Assembly: GCF_019733395.1 (NCBI RefSeq)
Contig: NZ_JAIHOO010000001.1
Span: 1,116,001 to 1,180,000, forward strand
DNA from: Lysobacter sp. BMK333-48F3
GTDB taxonomy: Bacteria; Pseudomonadota; Gammaproteobacteria; Xanthomonadales; Xanthomonadaceae
Length of the DNA stretch: 64,000 nt
Direction: 5' to 3'
Shown: positions 45,444-57,662 of the stretch, in pieces
Layout: each line of letters starts with the position of its first letter
Numbering within the stretch: the stretch's first letter is position 1
The notes under the pieces: generated by a model
Told to the model about the DNA's origin: nothing
What the model saw: the letters and a program-made list of their open reading frames with translations, nothing else
Databases searched by the model: none
Position numbers and translations under genes: made by a program

Positions 45444-47399
45444 TCAGCCGGCGCGGCGCAGGCGGGCGTAGAAGAAGCCGTCGCCGCCGTCTTCGCCGGG
45501 CAGGCGCTGGCGGCCGACCTCGCGGTCGTGGCCGTAGCGCGCGTCCAGCGGCTCGATCCGCGCATCGGCGGTGCGGGCCAGGAACGCGCGCACCTGGCCC
45601 TCGTTCTCGTCGTGCAGGATCGAGCAGGTCGCGTACAGCAGGCTGCCGCCCGGCGCCAGGGTGGTCCACAGCGCGTCGAGCAGGCGCGCCTGCACCGCGA
45701 CCAGGGCGGTCAGGTCGGTTTCGCGCCGATGCAGGACCACGTCGGGCTGGCGGCGGACGATGCCGGTGGCCGAGCACGGCGCGTCGAGCACGATCGCGTC
45801 GAAGGCCTGGCCGTCCCACCACGCCGCCGGTTCGGCGGCGTCGGCGGCGCGCAGTCGCGCGCGCTCGGACAGGCCGAGCCGGCGCAGCGTGTCCTCGACC
45901 CGGCGCAACCGCGCGGCATCGATGTCGAGCGCGGTCAGGCGCAGTTGCGGGTCGCGTTCGAGCAGGTGCGCGCTCTTGCCGCCGGGCGCGGCGCAGGCGT
46001 CGAGCACGCGCGCGCCGGGCGGCGGCGCCAGCGCGTCGGCGACCTGCTGCGCCGACAGGTCCTGGACCGAGACCAGGCCGTCGTCGAAACCGGGCAGCGC
46101 CGCGACCGGCAGCGCGTGCTCCAGACGCACCGCTACGCCGGGGCCGGCGCTGGCCTCGACCCCGGCCTCGGCCAGGCGCGCGAGATAGGCCGCGGCGGTT
46201 TCGCGCTGCGCATTGACCCGCAGCCACATCGGCGGCGGCAGCGCGCTGGCGGCGAGGATTTCGGCGTACTGCTGCGGCCAGTCGCGGCGCAGGCGTCCGC
46301 GCAGCCAGCTCGGCCAGTGCGAATGGGTCGGGTCCAGCGCCGGCAGGCCGTCGCGCTGGGCGCGGCGCAGCAGCGCGTTGACCAGGCCGGCCTGGTGCGG
46401 ATGGCCGAGCGCGCGCGCGGCTTCGACCGTCGCCGCCAGCGCGGCGTGTTCGGGCAGGCGCAGCGGATCGAGCTGGGCCAGGCCGACGTAGAGCAGGGCG
46501 CGCAGTTCGCCGTCGCGCGCCGACGGCGGCCGCGGCATCCAGGCTTCGAGGGTGCGCTCGTAACGCAGCGGCTGGCGCAGCACGGCGAAGCAGATCGCCT
46601 CGACCAGGGCGCGGTCGCGCGGGTCGCGCAACGCCGGCAGGCTCAGCGCCAGCTCGGCCTTGAGCGAGCGGCCGCGGTGCAGCACCGCGTCGAGCACGCG
46701 CGCGGCCAGGGCGCGGGTCTGCACGCCGCTGCCGGCGTCGGCCGGCGGCAGATCGCGGGCGGCGCCGCGGGCGGGATGGCGCTCGGCCGCGGCGGCCGCG
46801 GCCGGACGCGCGCGATCGGAGCGTTCGGAGGCGGAGCGCGGGCCGCGCTGCGATCCGGGACGCGAGGCGCCGGGACGCGGCGCGCGGCGCGAGCCGTCGC
46901 CGTCGGCGCGGCCGGGACGCGGCCGATCGCGTTCGGGCCCGCTGCGGCGCGGACGTTCGTCGCGTTCGCCGGCGGCGCGCGCAGGGCGCGCACGCGGCGC
47001 ATCGCCGTCGCGGCGCGGCGCACCGTCGCGGCGGCCGGCATCGCGCCGCTCGGCGCCGAACTTGCCGCCTTCGCGCCGTTCGCTGCCGCGCCGGTCGGAG
47101 GCTGGCCGGTCGGAGGCTGGCCGGTCGGAGCTTGGCCTGTCGGAGCTTGGCCGGTAGGAGCCTGGCCGATCCGCAGCGCCCGCCCTCGTCGGCGCACGGG
47201 CCGGACGCGCGGAACGCGACGATTCGCCCTCGCCCGTCGCGCCGGCGCGGCGCGCCTTGGCATAAGGATCGGGCGAAGGCAGCGGCTTGAGCGCGGGCTT
47301 GGCGGCCGGCTTGGGCGCGGCGGCCGGTTCGTCGGCCAGCGAGGGGCGACGGCCGGGCGGGCGGCGCGGCGGCTTTTCCGGATCGTGGTCTTGGCTCAT
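45444..47399 (-). CDS. rsmB: 16S rRNA (cytosine(967)-C5)-methyltransferase with long disordered N-extension
   Basis: A 651-residue RsmB; the usual length is ~430. Residues ~226-651 are the enzyme: NusB-like domain ([17 protein letters not shown]), then the SAM-dependent domain with [32 protein letters not shown] and [15 protein letters not shown]; both catalytic-motif Cys (APCS, TCS) are present. The first ~225 residues are Arg/Pro/Asp/Ser-rich and disordered, with a 5-residue repeat RPxSD four times at residues 83-102. The start is fixed by one-base spacing after the fmt stop. The extension may bind RNA. Confidence 0.95.
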   Translation of the reverse strand: MSQDHDPEKPPRRPPGRRPSLADEPAAAPKPAAKPALKPLPSPDPYAKARRAGATGEGESSRSARPARAPTRAGAADRPGSYRPSSDRPSSDRPASDRPASDRRGSERREGGKFGAERRDAGRRDGAPRRDGDAPRARPARAAGERDERPRRSGPERDRPRPGRADGDGSRRAPRPGASRPGSQRGPRSASERSDRARPAAAAAAERHPARGAARDLPPADAGSGVQTRALAARVLDAVLHRGRSLKAELALSLPALRDPRDRALVEAICFAVLRQPLRYERTLEAWMPRPPSARDGELRALLYVGLAQLDPLRLPEHAALAATVEAARALGHPHQAGLVNALLRRAQRDGLPALDPTHSHWPSWLRGRLRRDWPQQYAEILAASALPPPMWLRVNAQRETAAAYLARLAEAGVEASAGPGVAVRLEHALPVAALPGFDDGLVSVQDLSAQQVADALAPPPGARVLDACAAPGGKSAHLLERDPQLRLTALDIDAARLRRVEDTLRRLGLSERARLRAADAAEPAAWWDGQAFDAIVLDAPCSATGIVRRQPDVVLHRRETDLTALVAVQARLLDALWTTLAPGGSLLYATCSILHDENEGQVRAFLARTADARIEPLDARYGHDREVGRQRLPGEDGGDGFFYARLRRAG

Positions 47400-47400
47400 G

Positions 47401-48324
47401 TCAGCTCACCGCCAGCAGGTCGCGACGACCGTTGAGGTAATCGGCGGCGGTGATCGCCTTGCCGCCGTCGCGTTGCAACACGCGGATGCGCAGGACGCCC
47501 TCGCCGCAGGCGACATCGATGCCGTCGCGGCCGGCGCCGAGCACCGTGCCGGGCGCGGCAGCGTGGGCCTGCGCCAGCGCCGCCGCGCCGTGCACGCGCA
47601 CGCGCTCGCCGGCGATCAGCGCATCGGCCATCGGCCAGGGATTGAATGCGCGCACCTTGTTCGCCAGCGCGATCGCCGGCTGATTCCAGTCCAGCCGCGC
47701 CTCGGCCTTGTCGAGCTTGTGCGCATAGGTCACGCCCTGCTCCGGCTGCACCCACGGCCGCGGGAACAGTTCCGCGCGGGCCAGGCCGAGGCCGTCGCCG
47801 AGCACTTCCGCGCCGAGCTCGGCCAGGCGGTCGTGCAACTGCCCGCCGGTCTCGTTGTCGCCGATCGCCAGCTTGGCCGACAGCAGCACCGGGCCGGTGT
47901 CCAGGCCTTTCTCCATCTGCATCAGGCACACGCCGCTCTCGCGGTCGCCGGCTTCGATCGCGCGCTGGATCGGCGCCGCGCCGCGCCAGCGCGGCAGCAA
48001 GGAAGCATGCACGTTCCAGCAGCCGTAGGTCGGGATGTCGAGCACCGACTGCGGCAGGATCAGGCCGTAGGCGACCACGATCATCAGGTCGGGCTTGAGC
48101 GCCGCCAGCGCTTCGCGCGAGACCCGGGACTTGAAGTTCTCCGGCTGCAGCACCGGAAACCCGCGCAGCAGCGCCTCGCGCTTGACCGGCGAAATCGCCA
48201 GCTCGCGCCCGCGCCCGGCCGGCCGGTCCGGCTGCGTGTACACGCCGACGATCTCGCCCTTGAGCGCCGCGGCGCGCAGGCAGGGAACGGCGAATTCGGG
48301 AGTACCGGCGAAGATCAGGCGCAT
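47401..48324 (-). CDS. fmt: Methionyl-tRNA formyltransferase
   Basis: A 307-residue Fmt, normal length. It formylates initiator methionyl-tRNA using 10-formyl-THF. Motifs: [33 protein letters not shown] (with the 16-residue insertion region), [13 protein letters not shown], and the folate-site motif [20 protein letters not shown] containing the catalytic Asn/His. Followed one base later by rsmB, with which it forms a conserved operon. def, normally just upstream of fmt, is separated here by a 186-bp spacer with an inverted simple repeat. Confidence 0.98.
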   Translation of the reverse strand: MRLIFAGTPEFAVPCLRAAALKGEIVGVYTQPDRPAGRGRELAISPVKREALLRGFPVLQPENFKSRVSREALAALKPDLMIVVAYGLILPQSVLDIPTYGCWNVHASLLPRWRGAAPIQRAIEAGDRESGVCLMQMEKGLDTGPVLLSAKLAIGDNETGGQLHDRLAELGAEVLGDGLGLARAELFPRPWVQPEQGVTYAHKLDKAEARLDWNQPAIALANKVRAFNPWPMADALIAGERVRVHGAAALAQAHAAAPGTVLGAGRDGIDVACGEGVLRIRVLQRDGGKAITAADYLNGRRDLLAVS

Positions 48325-48510
48325 GGGGCGGGAATGGGGAATGGGGAGTGGGGAATCGGAAAGGCGCTACGGCGGCTCGAACGCCGCCGCCAAGGCACAC
48401 GCGTCGCTAATGCAGAATCGATGGAACGGAAACGAAAAAGGGAACGGAGACCCGCCGCAACGCCAAGTCGCGACGCCGATTCCCCATTCCCTATTCCCGA
48501 TTCCCGGCGA
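48325..48510. repeat. Inverted GGGAATGG-type simple-repeat element between fmt and def
   Basis: The left side (48328-48356) is a run of GGGAATGG/GGGAATCGG units, and the right side (48474-48508) is the complementary CCATTCCC/GATTCCC run. The two could pair around ~120 bp of ordinary sequence, giving a long stem in the def-fmt transcript. Confidence 0.7.
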
Positions 48511-49023
48511 TTACGCCGACAAGCGCTTCTGCTTGGCCAGCTTCTTGCGCACCATCTCGCGCTTGAGCGGGGACAGGTAATCGACGAACAGCTTGCCGTC
48601 GAGGTGGTCCATTTCGTGCTGGATGCAGACCGCGAGCAGGCCGTCGGTGCTCAGCTCGAACGGCTGGCCGTCGCGGCCGATCGCCTGCACGGTGATCTCG
48701 TTGGCGCGGGTCACGTCGGCGAAGATGCCGGGCACCGACAGGCAGCCTTCCTGGTAGACCTGCTCGCCGGACTTGGCGACGATCTGCGGGTTGACGAACA
48801 CCTGCGGCCGGCTCTTATCCTCCGACACGTCGATGACCATGAAGCGCTGGTGCACGTCGACCTGGCTCGCCGCCAGACCGATGCCCGGGCACTCGTACAT
48901 GGTCTCGAACATGCTATCGAGCAGTTGCTGGAACTCGGGCTCGGTAACGCGCGCGGGGTCGACCGCAACGGCCTTGGTGCGCAGGCGCGGATCGGGGAAC
49001 TCGAGGATGGGAAGAAGGGCCAT
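48511..49023 (-). CDS. def: Peptide deformylase
   Basis: A 170-residue Def, normal length, removing N-formyl groups from new proteins with a bound metal. All three family motifs are present: [11 protein letters not shown] (motif 1), EGCLSVPG with the metal-binding Cys (motif 2) and [17 protein letters not shown] with two metal-binding His and the catalytic Glu (motif 3). ATG 49023 is the only sensible start. Same strand and order as def-fmt-rsmB in relatives, divergent from the LysM protein gene. Confidence 0.98.
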   Translation of the reverse strand: MALLPILEFPDPRLRTKAVAVDPARVTEPEFQQLLDSMFETMYECPGIGLAASQVDVHQRFMVIDVSEDKSRPQVFVNPQIVAKSGEQVYQEGCLSVPGIFADVTRANEITVQAIGRDGQPFELSTDGLLAVCIQHEMDHLDGKLFVDYLSPLKREMVRKKLAKQKRLSA

Positions 49024-49172
49024 GGCGTCAAAAAATGGGGGCGTGGGTCACATACGCAAGCTTTGGTTGCATTGTACCCCCGTTATAGGCTGCAAAGGCC
49101 TGCTAACGTTACGCAGCTTCTGGGCTATAGTCCGGGTGCCCGCTTAGGGCACCCTGAAGGGGAATCAGGTAG

Positions 49173-50333
49173 ATGGCCGCCATGTTTAAACCGATCCGCG
49201 CGGTTTTCGCCGCCGCGTTGCTGACTGTCGCCACGTACGCCATTGCGGCGGAACTGCGCGGCGACCACCCCGACACCTACGTGGTCAAGCGGGGCGACAC
49301 CCTGTGGGATATCTCGGCCCGCTTCCTGAAGCGGCCGTGGCTGTGGCCGGAAATCTGGCAGGCCAACCCGCAGATCAAGAACCCGCACCTGATCTACCCG
49401 GGCGACGTGATCTCCCTGGCGTATCTGGACCGGGTCGCCGCCCAGGTCAAGCCGGGTCCGCGCCAGGAGGCCCCGATCAGCGGCATCCCGCTGTCGGAGA
49501 TCGAGCCGTTCCTGAAGAACCTGCGCGTGGTCGACGAGTTCGAGCAGCTGCCCTACGTGGTCGGCCTCGAGGAAGACCGCCTGCGCGTCAGCCAGGGCCA
49601 GGTCGCCTACATCAAGAACCTGCCCGAGCAGAGCCCCGGCACCCGCTACGCCGTGGTCCGCCCGAGCCAGCGCTACACCCGCCTGGATCGCGTGGCCTGC
49701 TGCGACATCATGCGCGCCGCCGACCTCGACTTCCGCGGCAAGCGCACGGTCGATTTCGAAGCCATCTGGACCGACGTGGTGGTGCCGGACAAGGGCCGCG
49801 AGCTGCTCGGCTACGAGCTGGTCCAGGTCGCCACCGGCACCCTCAGCCGCGGCGCCGTGGGCGGCATGCAGGCCAGCACCCTGGTGGTCGACACCACCCA
49901 TCGCGAGATCCGGGTTGGCGACCGCCTGATCCCGGTCGAAGCGCAGCCCTACGACCTGCAGTTCTTCCCGCACCCGCCCAAGGCCCAGTTCGACTACGGC
50001 CGGGCCCAGGTCCTGGCGGTGGCCGACCTGGTCAAGCACGGCGGCCCGCGCGACGTGATCGCGCTGTCGGTCGGCGCCCGCGACGGCATCGACAACGGCA
50101 CCGTGTTCTCGACCTGGCGCGTCGGCAGCAGCGCTCCGGACCGGGTCAAGATCGGCGCCGACCGCGCCGAAGACCTGTTCGGCAAGCACTCGCGGGTGCG
50201 TCTGCCGGACGAGTTTGCCGGCCACGCGATGGTGTTCCGCACCTTCGACAAGGTCAGCTACGCCCTGATCATGGACGGCGTGCGCCCGACCAAGGTCGGC
50301 TACGAGCTCAAGCACCCCGACTCGCCGTACTGA
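49173..50333 (+). CDS. LysM-domain cell-wall protein upstream of dprA
   Basis: A 386-residue exported protein; AGGGGAATCAGGT precedes ATG 49173. A signal peptide (to YAIAAE) is followed by one LysM domain: TYVVKRGDTLWDISARFLKR, then WLWPEIWQANPQIKNPHLIYPGD in pieces, a classic peptidoglycan-binding repeat. The remaining ~300 residues are family-specific beta-rich sequence with VGLEEDRLRVSQGQVAYI and SVGARDGIDNGTVFS (a duplicated lipoyl/SH3-like look). Position between def and dprA is conserved in many proteobacteria. Probably a periplasmic wall-associated protein. Confidence 0.93.
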   Translation: MAAMFKPIRAVFAAALLTVATYAIAAELRGDHPDTYVVKRGDTLWDISARFLKRPWLWPEIWQANPQIKNPHLIYPGDVISLAYLDRVAAQVKPGPRQEAPISGIPLSEIEPFLKNLRVVDEFEQLPYVVGLEEDRLRVSQGQVAYIKNLPEQSPGTRYAVVRPSQRYTRLDRVACCDIMRAADLDFRGKRTVDFEAIWTDVVVPDKGRELLGYELVQVATGTLSRGAVGGMQASTLVVDTTHREIRVGDRLIPVEAQPYDLQFFPHPPKAQFDYGRAQVLAVADLVKHGGPRDVIALSVGARDGIDNGTVFSTWRVGSSAPDRVKIGADRAEDLFGKHSRVRLPDEFAGHAMVFRTFDKVSYALIMDGVRPTKVGYELKHPDSPY

Positions 50334-50342
50334 GTCCGGACA

Positions 50343-50363
50343 CCCCGCACGGCGCGGGGTTTT
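50343..50363 (+). terminator. Rho-independent terminator after LysM gene
   Basis: CCCCGC pairs with GCGGGG around loop ACGGC and is followed by TTTT, 9 bp after the stop. A second perfect hairpin (GACGGCGCC / GGCGCCGTC, 50379-50400) stands just before dprA. Confidence 0.7.
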
Positions 50364-50426
50364 CCGACAGCATCACGCGACGGCGCCTGCGGGCGCCGTC
50401 GTCGTTTGCGGGCTAGGCTGCCGCCC

Positions 50427-51593
50427 ATGCCCATCGCCTCCCCCGACGACCTGCCCGCGCTGCTGCGCCTGATCGATGCCGCCGGCGCCAGCGCGCCGCG
50501 GCGCGCCCTGCTCGAGGCCCATGGCGGCCCTGCCGCCGCGCTCGCCGCCGGGCCGCGCGCCTGGCAGGCGGCGCAACTGTCGCCGACGCAGATCCAGCGA
50601 CTGCAGGCGCCGCCGTCGCCGGCGCTGGCTTACGCCCTGGACTGGCTGCAGGCGCCCGGCCACCACCTGCTCGGCTGGCACGAGGCGGACTACCCGGCGC
50701 TGCTGCGGCGCGCGCCCAGCCCGCCGCTGGCCCTGTTCGTCGCCGGCGAGCCCGGCCTGCTCTGGCACCCGGCGGTGGCCGTGGTCGGCAGCCGCTCGCC
50801 GACCCCGGGCGGGCGCGACAACGCCGCCGACTTCGCCCGCGCCCTGGCCCGCTCCGGGCTGGCGGTCAGCAGCGGCCTGGCGGCCGGCATCGACACCGCC
50901 GCCCACCGCGCCGCGCTGGAGGCCGGCGGCCTGACCGTGGCCGTGCTCGGCACCGGCCCGGACCTGGCTTACCCGCGCAGCAACGCCGAGCTGCGCGAGC
51001 GCATCGCCGCCGCGGGCGCGGTGGTCAGCGAGCACCTGCCCGGCACCCAGGCCCGGCCGGAGCATTTCCCCAGCCGCAACCGGATCCTGGCCGGGCTCAG
51101 CCTGGCGACCCTGGTGATCGAGGCCGCCGAGCGCTCCGGCGCGCTGATCACCGCGCGCCTGGCGGCCGAGTCCGGGCGCGAGGTGTTCGCGGTGCCGGGC
51201 TCGATCCACAACCCGCTGGCGCGCGGCTGCCACCGCCTGATCCGCGAGGGCGCCGGGCTGGTCGAAAGCGCGGCCGAGGTCGCCGCCGCCCTAGCCCCGC
51301 TGGCGGCCGAACTGGCGGCCGACTTGCGTCGGCGCCTGGCCGCCCCCATACCCGGTGGCCATGAAGCCGTCACGGACCGCGCGCAGGATCCCCGCGCGGT
51401 CGCCGCGGGTTCGGAATTCGCCGACCCCGACTACCAGCGCTTGTGGCAGGCCCTGGGCCACGACCCTACCGGTATGGATCTGCTGGTCCAGCGCACCGGA
51501 TTGACGGCCGCGGAACTGTCCTCCATGCTGCTGGTCATGGAGCTTGAAGGTCGCGTGTCGGCCCAGCATGGCCGTTACTTCCGCAACCGCTGA
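50427..51593 (+). CDS. dprA: DNA-processing protein DprA
   Basis: A 388-residue DprA (Smf). It loads RecA on incoming single-stranded DNA in natural transformation. The Rossmann-like domain contains VAVVGSRSPTPGGRDNAADF, SGLAAGIDTAAHRAAL, VAVLGTGPDLAYPRSN and FPSRNRILAGLS, with REVFAVPGSIHNPLARGCHR. A C-terminal winged-helix domain (QALGHDPTGMDLLVQRTGLT) completes it. The start ATG 50427 has only a weak ribosome site; TTG 50406 is in frame. Followed by smg as in relatives. Confidence 0.97.
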   Translation: MPIASPDDLPALLRLIDAAGASAPRRALLEAHGGPAAALAAGPRAWQAAQLSPTQIQRLQAPPSPALAYALDWLQAPGHHLLGWHEADYPALLRRAPSPPLALFVAGEPGLLWHPAVAVVGSRSPTPGGRDNAADFARALARSGLAVSSGLAAGIDTAAHRAALEAGGLTVAVLGTGPDLAYPRSNAELRERIAAAGAVVSEHLPGTQARPEHFPSRNRILAGLSLATLVIEAAERSGALITARLAAESGREVFAVPGSIHNPLARGCHRLIREGAGLVESAAEVAAALAPLAAELAADLRRRLAAPIPGGHEAVTDRAQDPRAVAAGSEFADPDYQRLWQALGHDPTGMDLLVQRTGLTAAELSSMLLVMELEGRVSAQHGRYFRNR

Positions 51594-51684
51594 ATCCGTA
51601 TCGGTGTTCCTGCCGGCGGGTCATACGGTGAATCAGCAACTCCTGTGAGACCCACCGCGCCGCATGCGGCGCAGGCCGAGGGAA

Positions 51685-52173
51685 ATGAAAGAGAGCATCC
51701 TGGACGTCCTGCTGTACCTGTTCGAGCATTACTTCACCGACGATGCGGACCTGGTCCGCGACCGCGATTCGCTCCGCAGCGGCCCCCTGTTCGACGAACT
51801 GGGCCAGGCCGGTTTCAGCCCCGCCGAGATCAACAAAGCCATCGAATGGCTGGATGCGCTGGCCCAGCAACGGCCGAGCGTCAGCCAGCCGCGCGCGGGC
51901 GGCCCGACCCGGGTCTACTTCGGCCCCGAACTCGACAAGCTCGATGTCGAGTGCCGCGGCTTCCTGCTGTTCCTGGAACAACACGGCATCCTCGATGCCG
52001 CCCAGCGCGAGCTGGTGCTCGACCGCGCCATGGCCCTGGACCAGGACGAACTCGACCTGGACGACCTCAAGTGGGTGGTGCTGATGGTGCTGTTCAACCA
52101 GCCCGGTTCCGAGGCGGCCTACGCCTGGATGGAAACCCAGATGTTCGAGGACGAGCCCGAGCCGGTGCACTGA
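51685..52173 (+). CDS. smg: Smg/DUF494 family protein
   Basis: A 162-residue acidic protein, about the length of E. coli Smg (157). It matches DUF494: [59 protein letters not shown], and [16 protein letters not shown]. The ATG at 51685 has GAGGGA unusually close; ATG 51664 in frame is the alternative. Molecular function is unknown. The dprA-smg-topA order is conserved in gammaproteobacteria; here two GYF_2-domain genes stand between smg and topA. Confidence 0.95.
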   Translation: MKESILDVLLYLFEHYFTDDADLVRDRDSLRSGPLFDELGQAGFSPAEINKAIEWLDALAQQRPSVSQPRAGGPTRVYFGPELDKLDVECRGFLLFLEQHGILDAAQRELVLDRAMALDQDELDLDDLKWVVLMVLFNQPGSEAAYAWMETQMFEDEPEPVH

Positions 52174-52411
52174 GCGCCGGCCCGCGCGGCCTCCCTGCTG
52201 CGGCGCGACCGCCTTCGCGGTGCGCCGTCGTGCTAGCTTCTTGCGTCCGTCGCGCGCCCGGGGAGGCGCCGGCGCCGCCGACCGCGCCTCGGCCCGGCCC
52301 GCTTTGCGGCGTCGGGCTGGCTGCGCCGGCGACACGTCACCAAGGACCGTCGTCCGCCCGCATCCGCCCCGACGGCGGCCCGCGGCGGCGATCACAAGCA
52401 GGGGGAAGGCA

Positions 52412-53212
52412 ATGAGCAACTGGTACTACCACGACCCGGCCCAGGGTCGCGTCGGCCCGATCGACGTCGACGCCGTGCGCGGCCACTACCGCGCCGGCCG
52501 GATCCGCCGCGACACCCTGATGTGGCGCGAGGGCCTGCGCGAATGGCAGCCGCTGGAGCGCTTGTCGAGCGAACTCGGCCTGGACGAGGACATGCTCTCG
52601 TCCAATCCGCCGCCGCTGCCGCCGGACCTGCCGCCGGAATTGCCCGCGCAGCTGCAGCCGATGGCCGGCGGCGACGCCCAGGCGCCCAGCGCCGGCCACG
52701 CCTACCGCGCCCAGGCCCACCAGGCCCCCGGTCCCGGCCCGTCCCCGGCGCGTCCGGCCGCGCCGCCGCCGCGCCGCGGCCTGTCCGGCTGCGTGATCGT
52801 GCTGATCGTGCTCGCCGCCCTGTCGATTCCGGTGATCGGCATCCTCGCCGCGATCGCCCTGCCGGCCTACCAGGACTACACCCACCGGGCCAAGATCAGC
52901 GAGGCCCTGCTGATCTCCAGCCAGCTCAAGATCCAGGTCGCCGAATACGTCGCCGCCCACGACGCCTGCCCCGACAACGCCAGCGAAGGTTTCAAGCCGG
53001 CCGCCGCCTACGCCGGCCCGCGCGTGGCCAAGGCCGAAATCGGCGAGTTCGAGGACAGCGACCGTTGCGGCATCCAGCTGGAACTGCGCGGGGTCGGCAA
53101 CGACCAGATCGACGGCAAGAAACTGTGGCAGGAATACGACCGCAGCAGCGGCGCCTGGACCTGCGGTTCCGAGATCGCCGACCGCTTCCTGCCGGCCCAG
53201 TGCCGCGGCTGA
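52412..53212 (+). CDS. GYF_2-domain protein fused to a type IV pilin-like segment
   Basis: A 266-residue protein with GGGGGAAGG before ATG 52412. Residues 1-55 are a GYF_2 (DUF4339) domain: WYYHDPAQGRVGPIDVDAV, DTLMWREGLREWQPLERL. A ~75-residue Pro/Ala-rich linker follows. Then a membrane helix runs directly into a pilin-like start (SIPVIGILAAIALPAYQDYT followed by HRAKISEAL) and a small C-terminal domain with Cys at ~183, ~215, ~252 and ~263. The prepilin peptidase site (G-F-T-L-I-E) is missing, so it is probably not processed into a pilus. Function unknown. Confidence 0.85.
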   Translation: MSNWYYHDPAQGRVGPIDVDAVRGHYRAGRIRRDTLMWREGLREWQPLERLSSELGLDEDMLSSNPPPLPPDLPPELPAQLQPMAGGDAQAPSAGHAYRAQAHQAPGPGPSPARPAAPPPRRGLSGCVIVLIVLAALSIPVIGILAAIALPAYQDYTHRAKISEALLISSQLKIQVAEYVAAHDACPDNASEGFKPAAAYAGPRVAKAEIGEFEDSDRCGIQLELRGVGNDQIDGKKLWQEYDRSSGAWTCGSEIADRFLPAQCRG

Positions 53213-53257
53213 GCCGCGACCGCCCCGCCCCACGCCCCGCCCGATGAGATCCGCGCA

Positions 53258-54232
53258 ATGACCCAGTGGTATTACAGCGACGCCGACCGCAACCGACATG
53301 GACCGCTCGGCGCGGACGCCATGATCGAACGGCACCGGCGTGGCGAACTGGGCGCGGACACCCTGGTCTGGCGCGACGGCCTGACCCAGTGGCGGGCCTG
53401 GCGCGAGCTGGCCGGCGAGCTGATCGCCTCGCCCGGCTTCGCCGCGCCCGCCGCGCCGGCGCCGGCCGACCCGGTCGCGGCCGCGGTCGAAGCGCGCCTG
53501 GACGCGGCCGACGCCGCCGCGCCGGCCTCCCAGGCCGCGGCCGCGGCCGCGCCGTCGGCCCGGACCGGCGCCGACGGCGACTCGCCCTACGCCGCGCCGC
53601 GCGCCGGCGTCGACGAGATCGCCGAGGTCGTGCACGGCCACGAAGTGGTCGCGGTCGGCTTCTGGAAGCGCCTGGCCGCCTACCTGATCGACTCGATGCT
53701 GATCGGCATCGCCTACTACGCGGTCAGCATGTTCCTGACCGTGTTCGTGCTGGCGCTGGGCTTCGCTTCCTCGAAGTGGATGTCCAACCCGGAAGTGGCG
53801 ATGGTGCTGATGGTCGGCGGGATCTACCTGGTCATGGGCGCGCTGAGCCTGGCCTACTACGTCGGCTTCGAGTCCTCGTCGATGCAGGCCACCCTGGGCA
53901 AGCGCGCGGTCGGGATCAAGACCGTCGACCTCGACGGCCGCCGCCTGAGCCGCGGCCGCGCCTTCGGCCGCTGGCTGGCCAGCTGGCTGTCGTATGCCAC
54001 CTTCGGCGTGGGCTATCTGATGATCGCCTTCACCGACCGCAAGCGCGGCCTGCACGACCTGATCGCCAAGACCCAGGTGGTCGACCGCTGGGCCTACACC
54101 GCCCAGCCCGACCTGCAGCGCCGCGACCTGGGCCCGGTGGCGATCGTGGTCCTGGTCCTGGGCGGGCTGATGTGGCTGCTCACGATCGGCTTCGTCGCCA
54201 TGCTGGCGTTGCTGCCGATGCTGTCGCGCTGA
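53258..54232 (+). CDS. GYF_2- and RDD-domain membrane protein
   Basis: A 324-residue protein. The N-terminal GYF_2 domain (WYYSDADRNRHGPLGADAM, DTLVWRDGLTQWRAWREL) is homologous to that of the preceding gene. An Ala-rich linker leads to an RDD domain with membrane helices: GFWKRLAAYLIDSMLIGIAY (with the R-D-D pattern spread over the helices), LGKRAVGIKTVDLDGRRLS, and FTDRKRGLHDLIAKTQVV. RDD proteins are often ion/proton antiporters or membrane chaperones. A fourth helix lies at the C-terminus. Same strand as and 45 bp behind its GYF_2 neighbour, so they are likely co-expressed. Confidence 0.88.
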   Translation: MTQWYYSDADRNRHGPLGADAMIERHRRGELGADTLVWRDGLTQWRAWRELAGELIASPGFAAPAAPAPADPVAAAVEARLDAADAAAPASQAAAAAAPSARTGADGDSPYAAPRAGVDEIAEVVHGHEVVAVGFWKRLAAYLIDSMLIGIAYYAVSMFLTVFVLALGFASSKWMSNPEVAMVLMVGGIYLVMGALSLAYYVGFESSSMQATLGKRAVGIKTVDLDGRRLSRGRAFGRWLASWLSYATFGVGYLMIAFTDRKRGLHDLIAKTQVVDRWAYTAQPDLQRRDLGPVAIVVLVLGGLMWLLTIGFVAMLALLPMLSR

Positions 54233-54325
54233 GGGGGCCGGACTATTACCTGAACGGGCCCCGAGCCGTCACGCCTCCTTGAGCCGTTTCAGTGCCAAGG
54301 TATTGGCGGTTCCGGGAGGCCGGGC

Positions 54326-54400
54326 TTGACAGCCCCAGCCGCCGCATGATTCCACTAGAAAAAGGAAACCTGAACGCCCGCGGCCGGCAGCTGCGGGCGT
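54326..54400 (+). promoter_or_regulatory. Possible topA promoter and leader hairpin
   Basis: TTGACA at 54326-54331 has no perfect -10, but ATTCCA/TAGAAA lie at roughly the right distance. ACGCCCGC (54374-54381) pairs with GCGGGCGT (54393-54400) and is followed by CGCCTTCTT. The hairpin would be in the topA leader and could attenuate expression. Confidence 0.35.
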
Positions 54401-54475
54401 CGCCTTCTTAACCCCTTGTCTGTCAAGGCAATCGTTGTCGTGCAGCGGCCGCCCCCGCGGTCCTGCGGAGTACCC

Positions 54476-56971
<2,496 letters not shown>

Positions 56972-57029
56972 GCGGCATCGCGCCGCCGCTTGGCTTCGCC
57001 GCAACGGCAGCTCGCTTCGCTGCAACGAC

Positions 57030-57056
57030 AAAGAGCGGACTTCGGTCCGCTCTTTT
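57030..57056 (+). terminator. Rho-independent terminator of topA
   Basis: AAAGAGCGGAC pairs perfectly with GTCCGCTCTTT around a TTCG tetraloop and ends in TTTTCG, 58 bp after the topA stop. Confidence 0.88.
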
Positions 57057-57083
57057 CGTTTGCGCGCACGCCCTCTCCCGACA

Positions 57084-57297
57084 CGTCATCCCCGCGCAGA
57101 CGGAGATCCAGGACGGCACCGCGACCTACCCCTCACGCTCCGGCGTCGCCGCAGCATGGCGCTGAAGTCTCTGGATGCCCGCTTGCGCGGGCATGACGGT
57201 AGGCGGGTTTTGCCACGCCTCCTCAATAGGTGGGCTTCGCGCGCCTCCCCCAGCACGTCATCCCCGCGAAAGCGGGGATCCAGGGCGGCACCGCGAC
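57084..57297. repeat. Three copies of a CGTCATCCCCGC-type repeat
   Basis: Direct copies at 57084-57125 and 57256-57297 share CGTCATCCCCGCG...GGATCCAG-type sequence followed by GCGGCACCGCGAC in both (the first copy is slightly diverged), and an inverted copy (CTGGATGCCCGC...GGGCATGACG) lies at 57171-57198. Each has a GC-rich dyad. This is a widespread proteobacterial REP-like sequence. The rest of the 690-bp gap up to 57662 holds no gene I can support. Confidence 0.85.
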
Positions 57298-57662
57298 ATG
57301 TCCTCGCCTCGCCCGCCTCATCGCGTCGCGCCCCACGCCCGGCATCGACCTGGCACGACCCTGCACCGGCGCCCCGCCAGCGACACCGCGTCGCAGTCCC
57401 GCCCCCGTGGCGTGACTGGGTTCGCGGTTACGCGCCGGCGCCGGCGACCGTGCGCCGGCGCATGCGCGCGCAGGCGACCGCCGACACAGATTCGCATCGG
57501 GAACGGCCTCTAGGATCGCCGCTTCGAGGCTGCGGCCCCGCGGCGAACGCCGCGGCGGACCAAGACGGCCCGCGCCAGACGCGATCGCAATCGCGCACGA
57601 GTCATGCCACTGCGAGACCTGCCGGGGGGTGTCCTTCGCCTATCCCGTCGTCAGGAGTCGTC

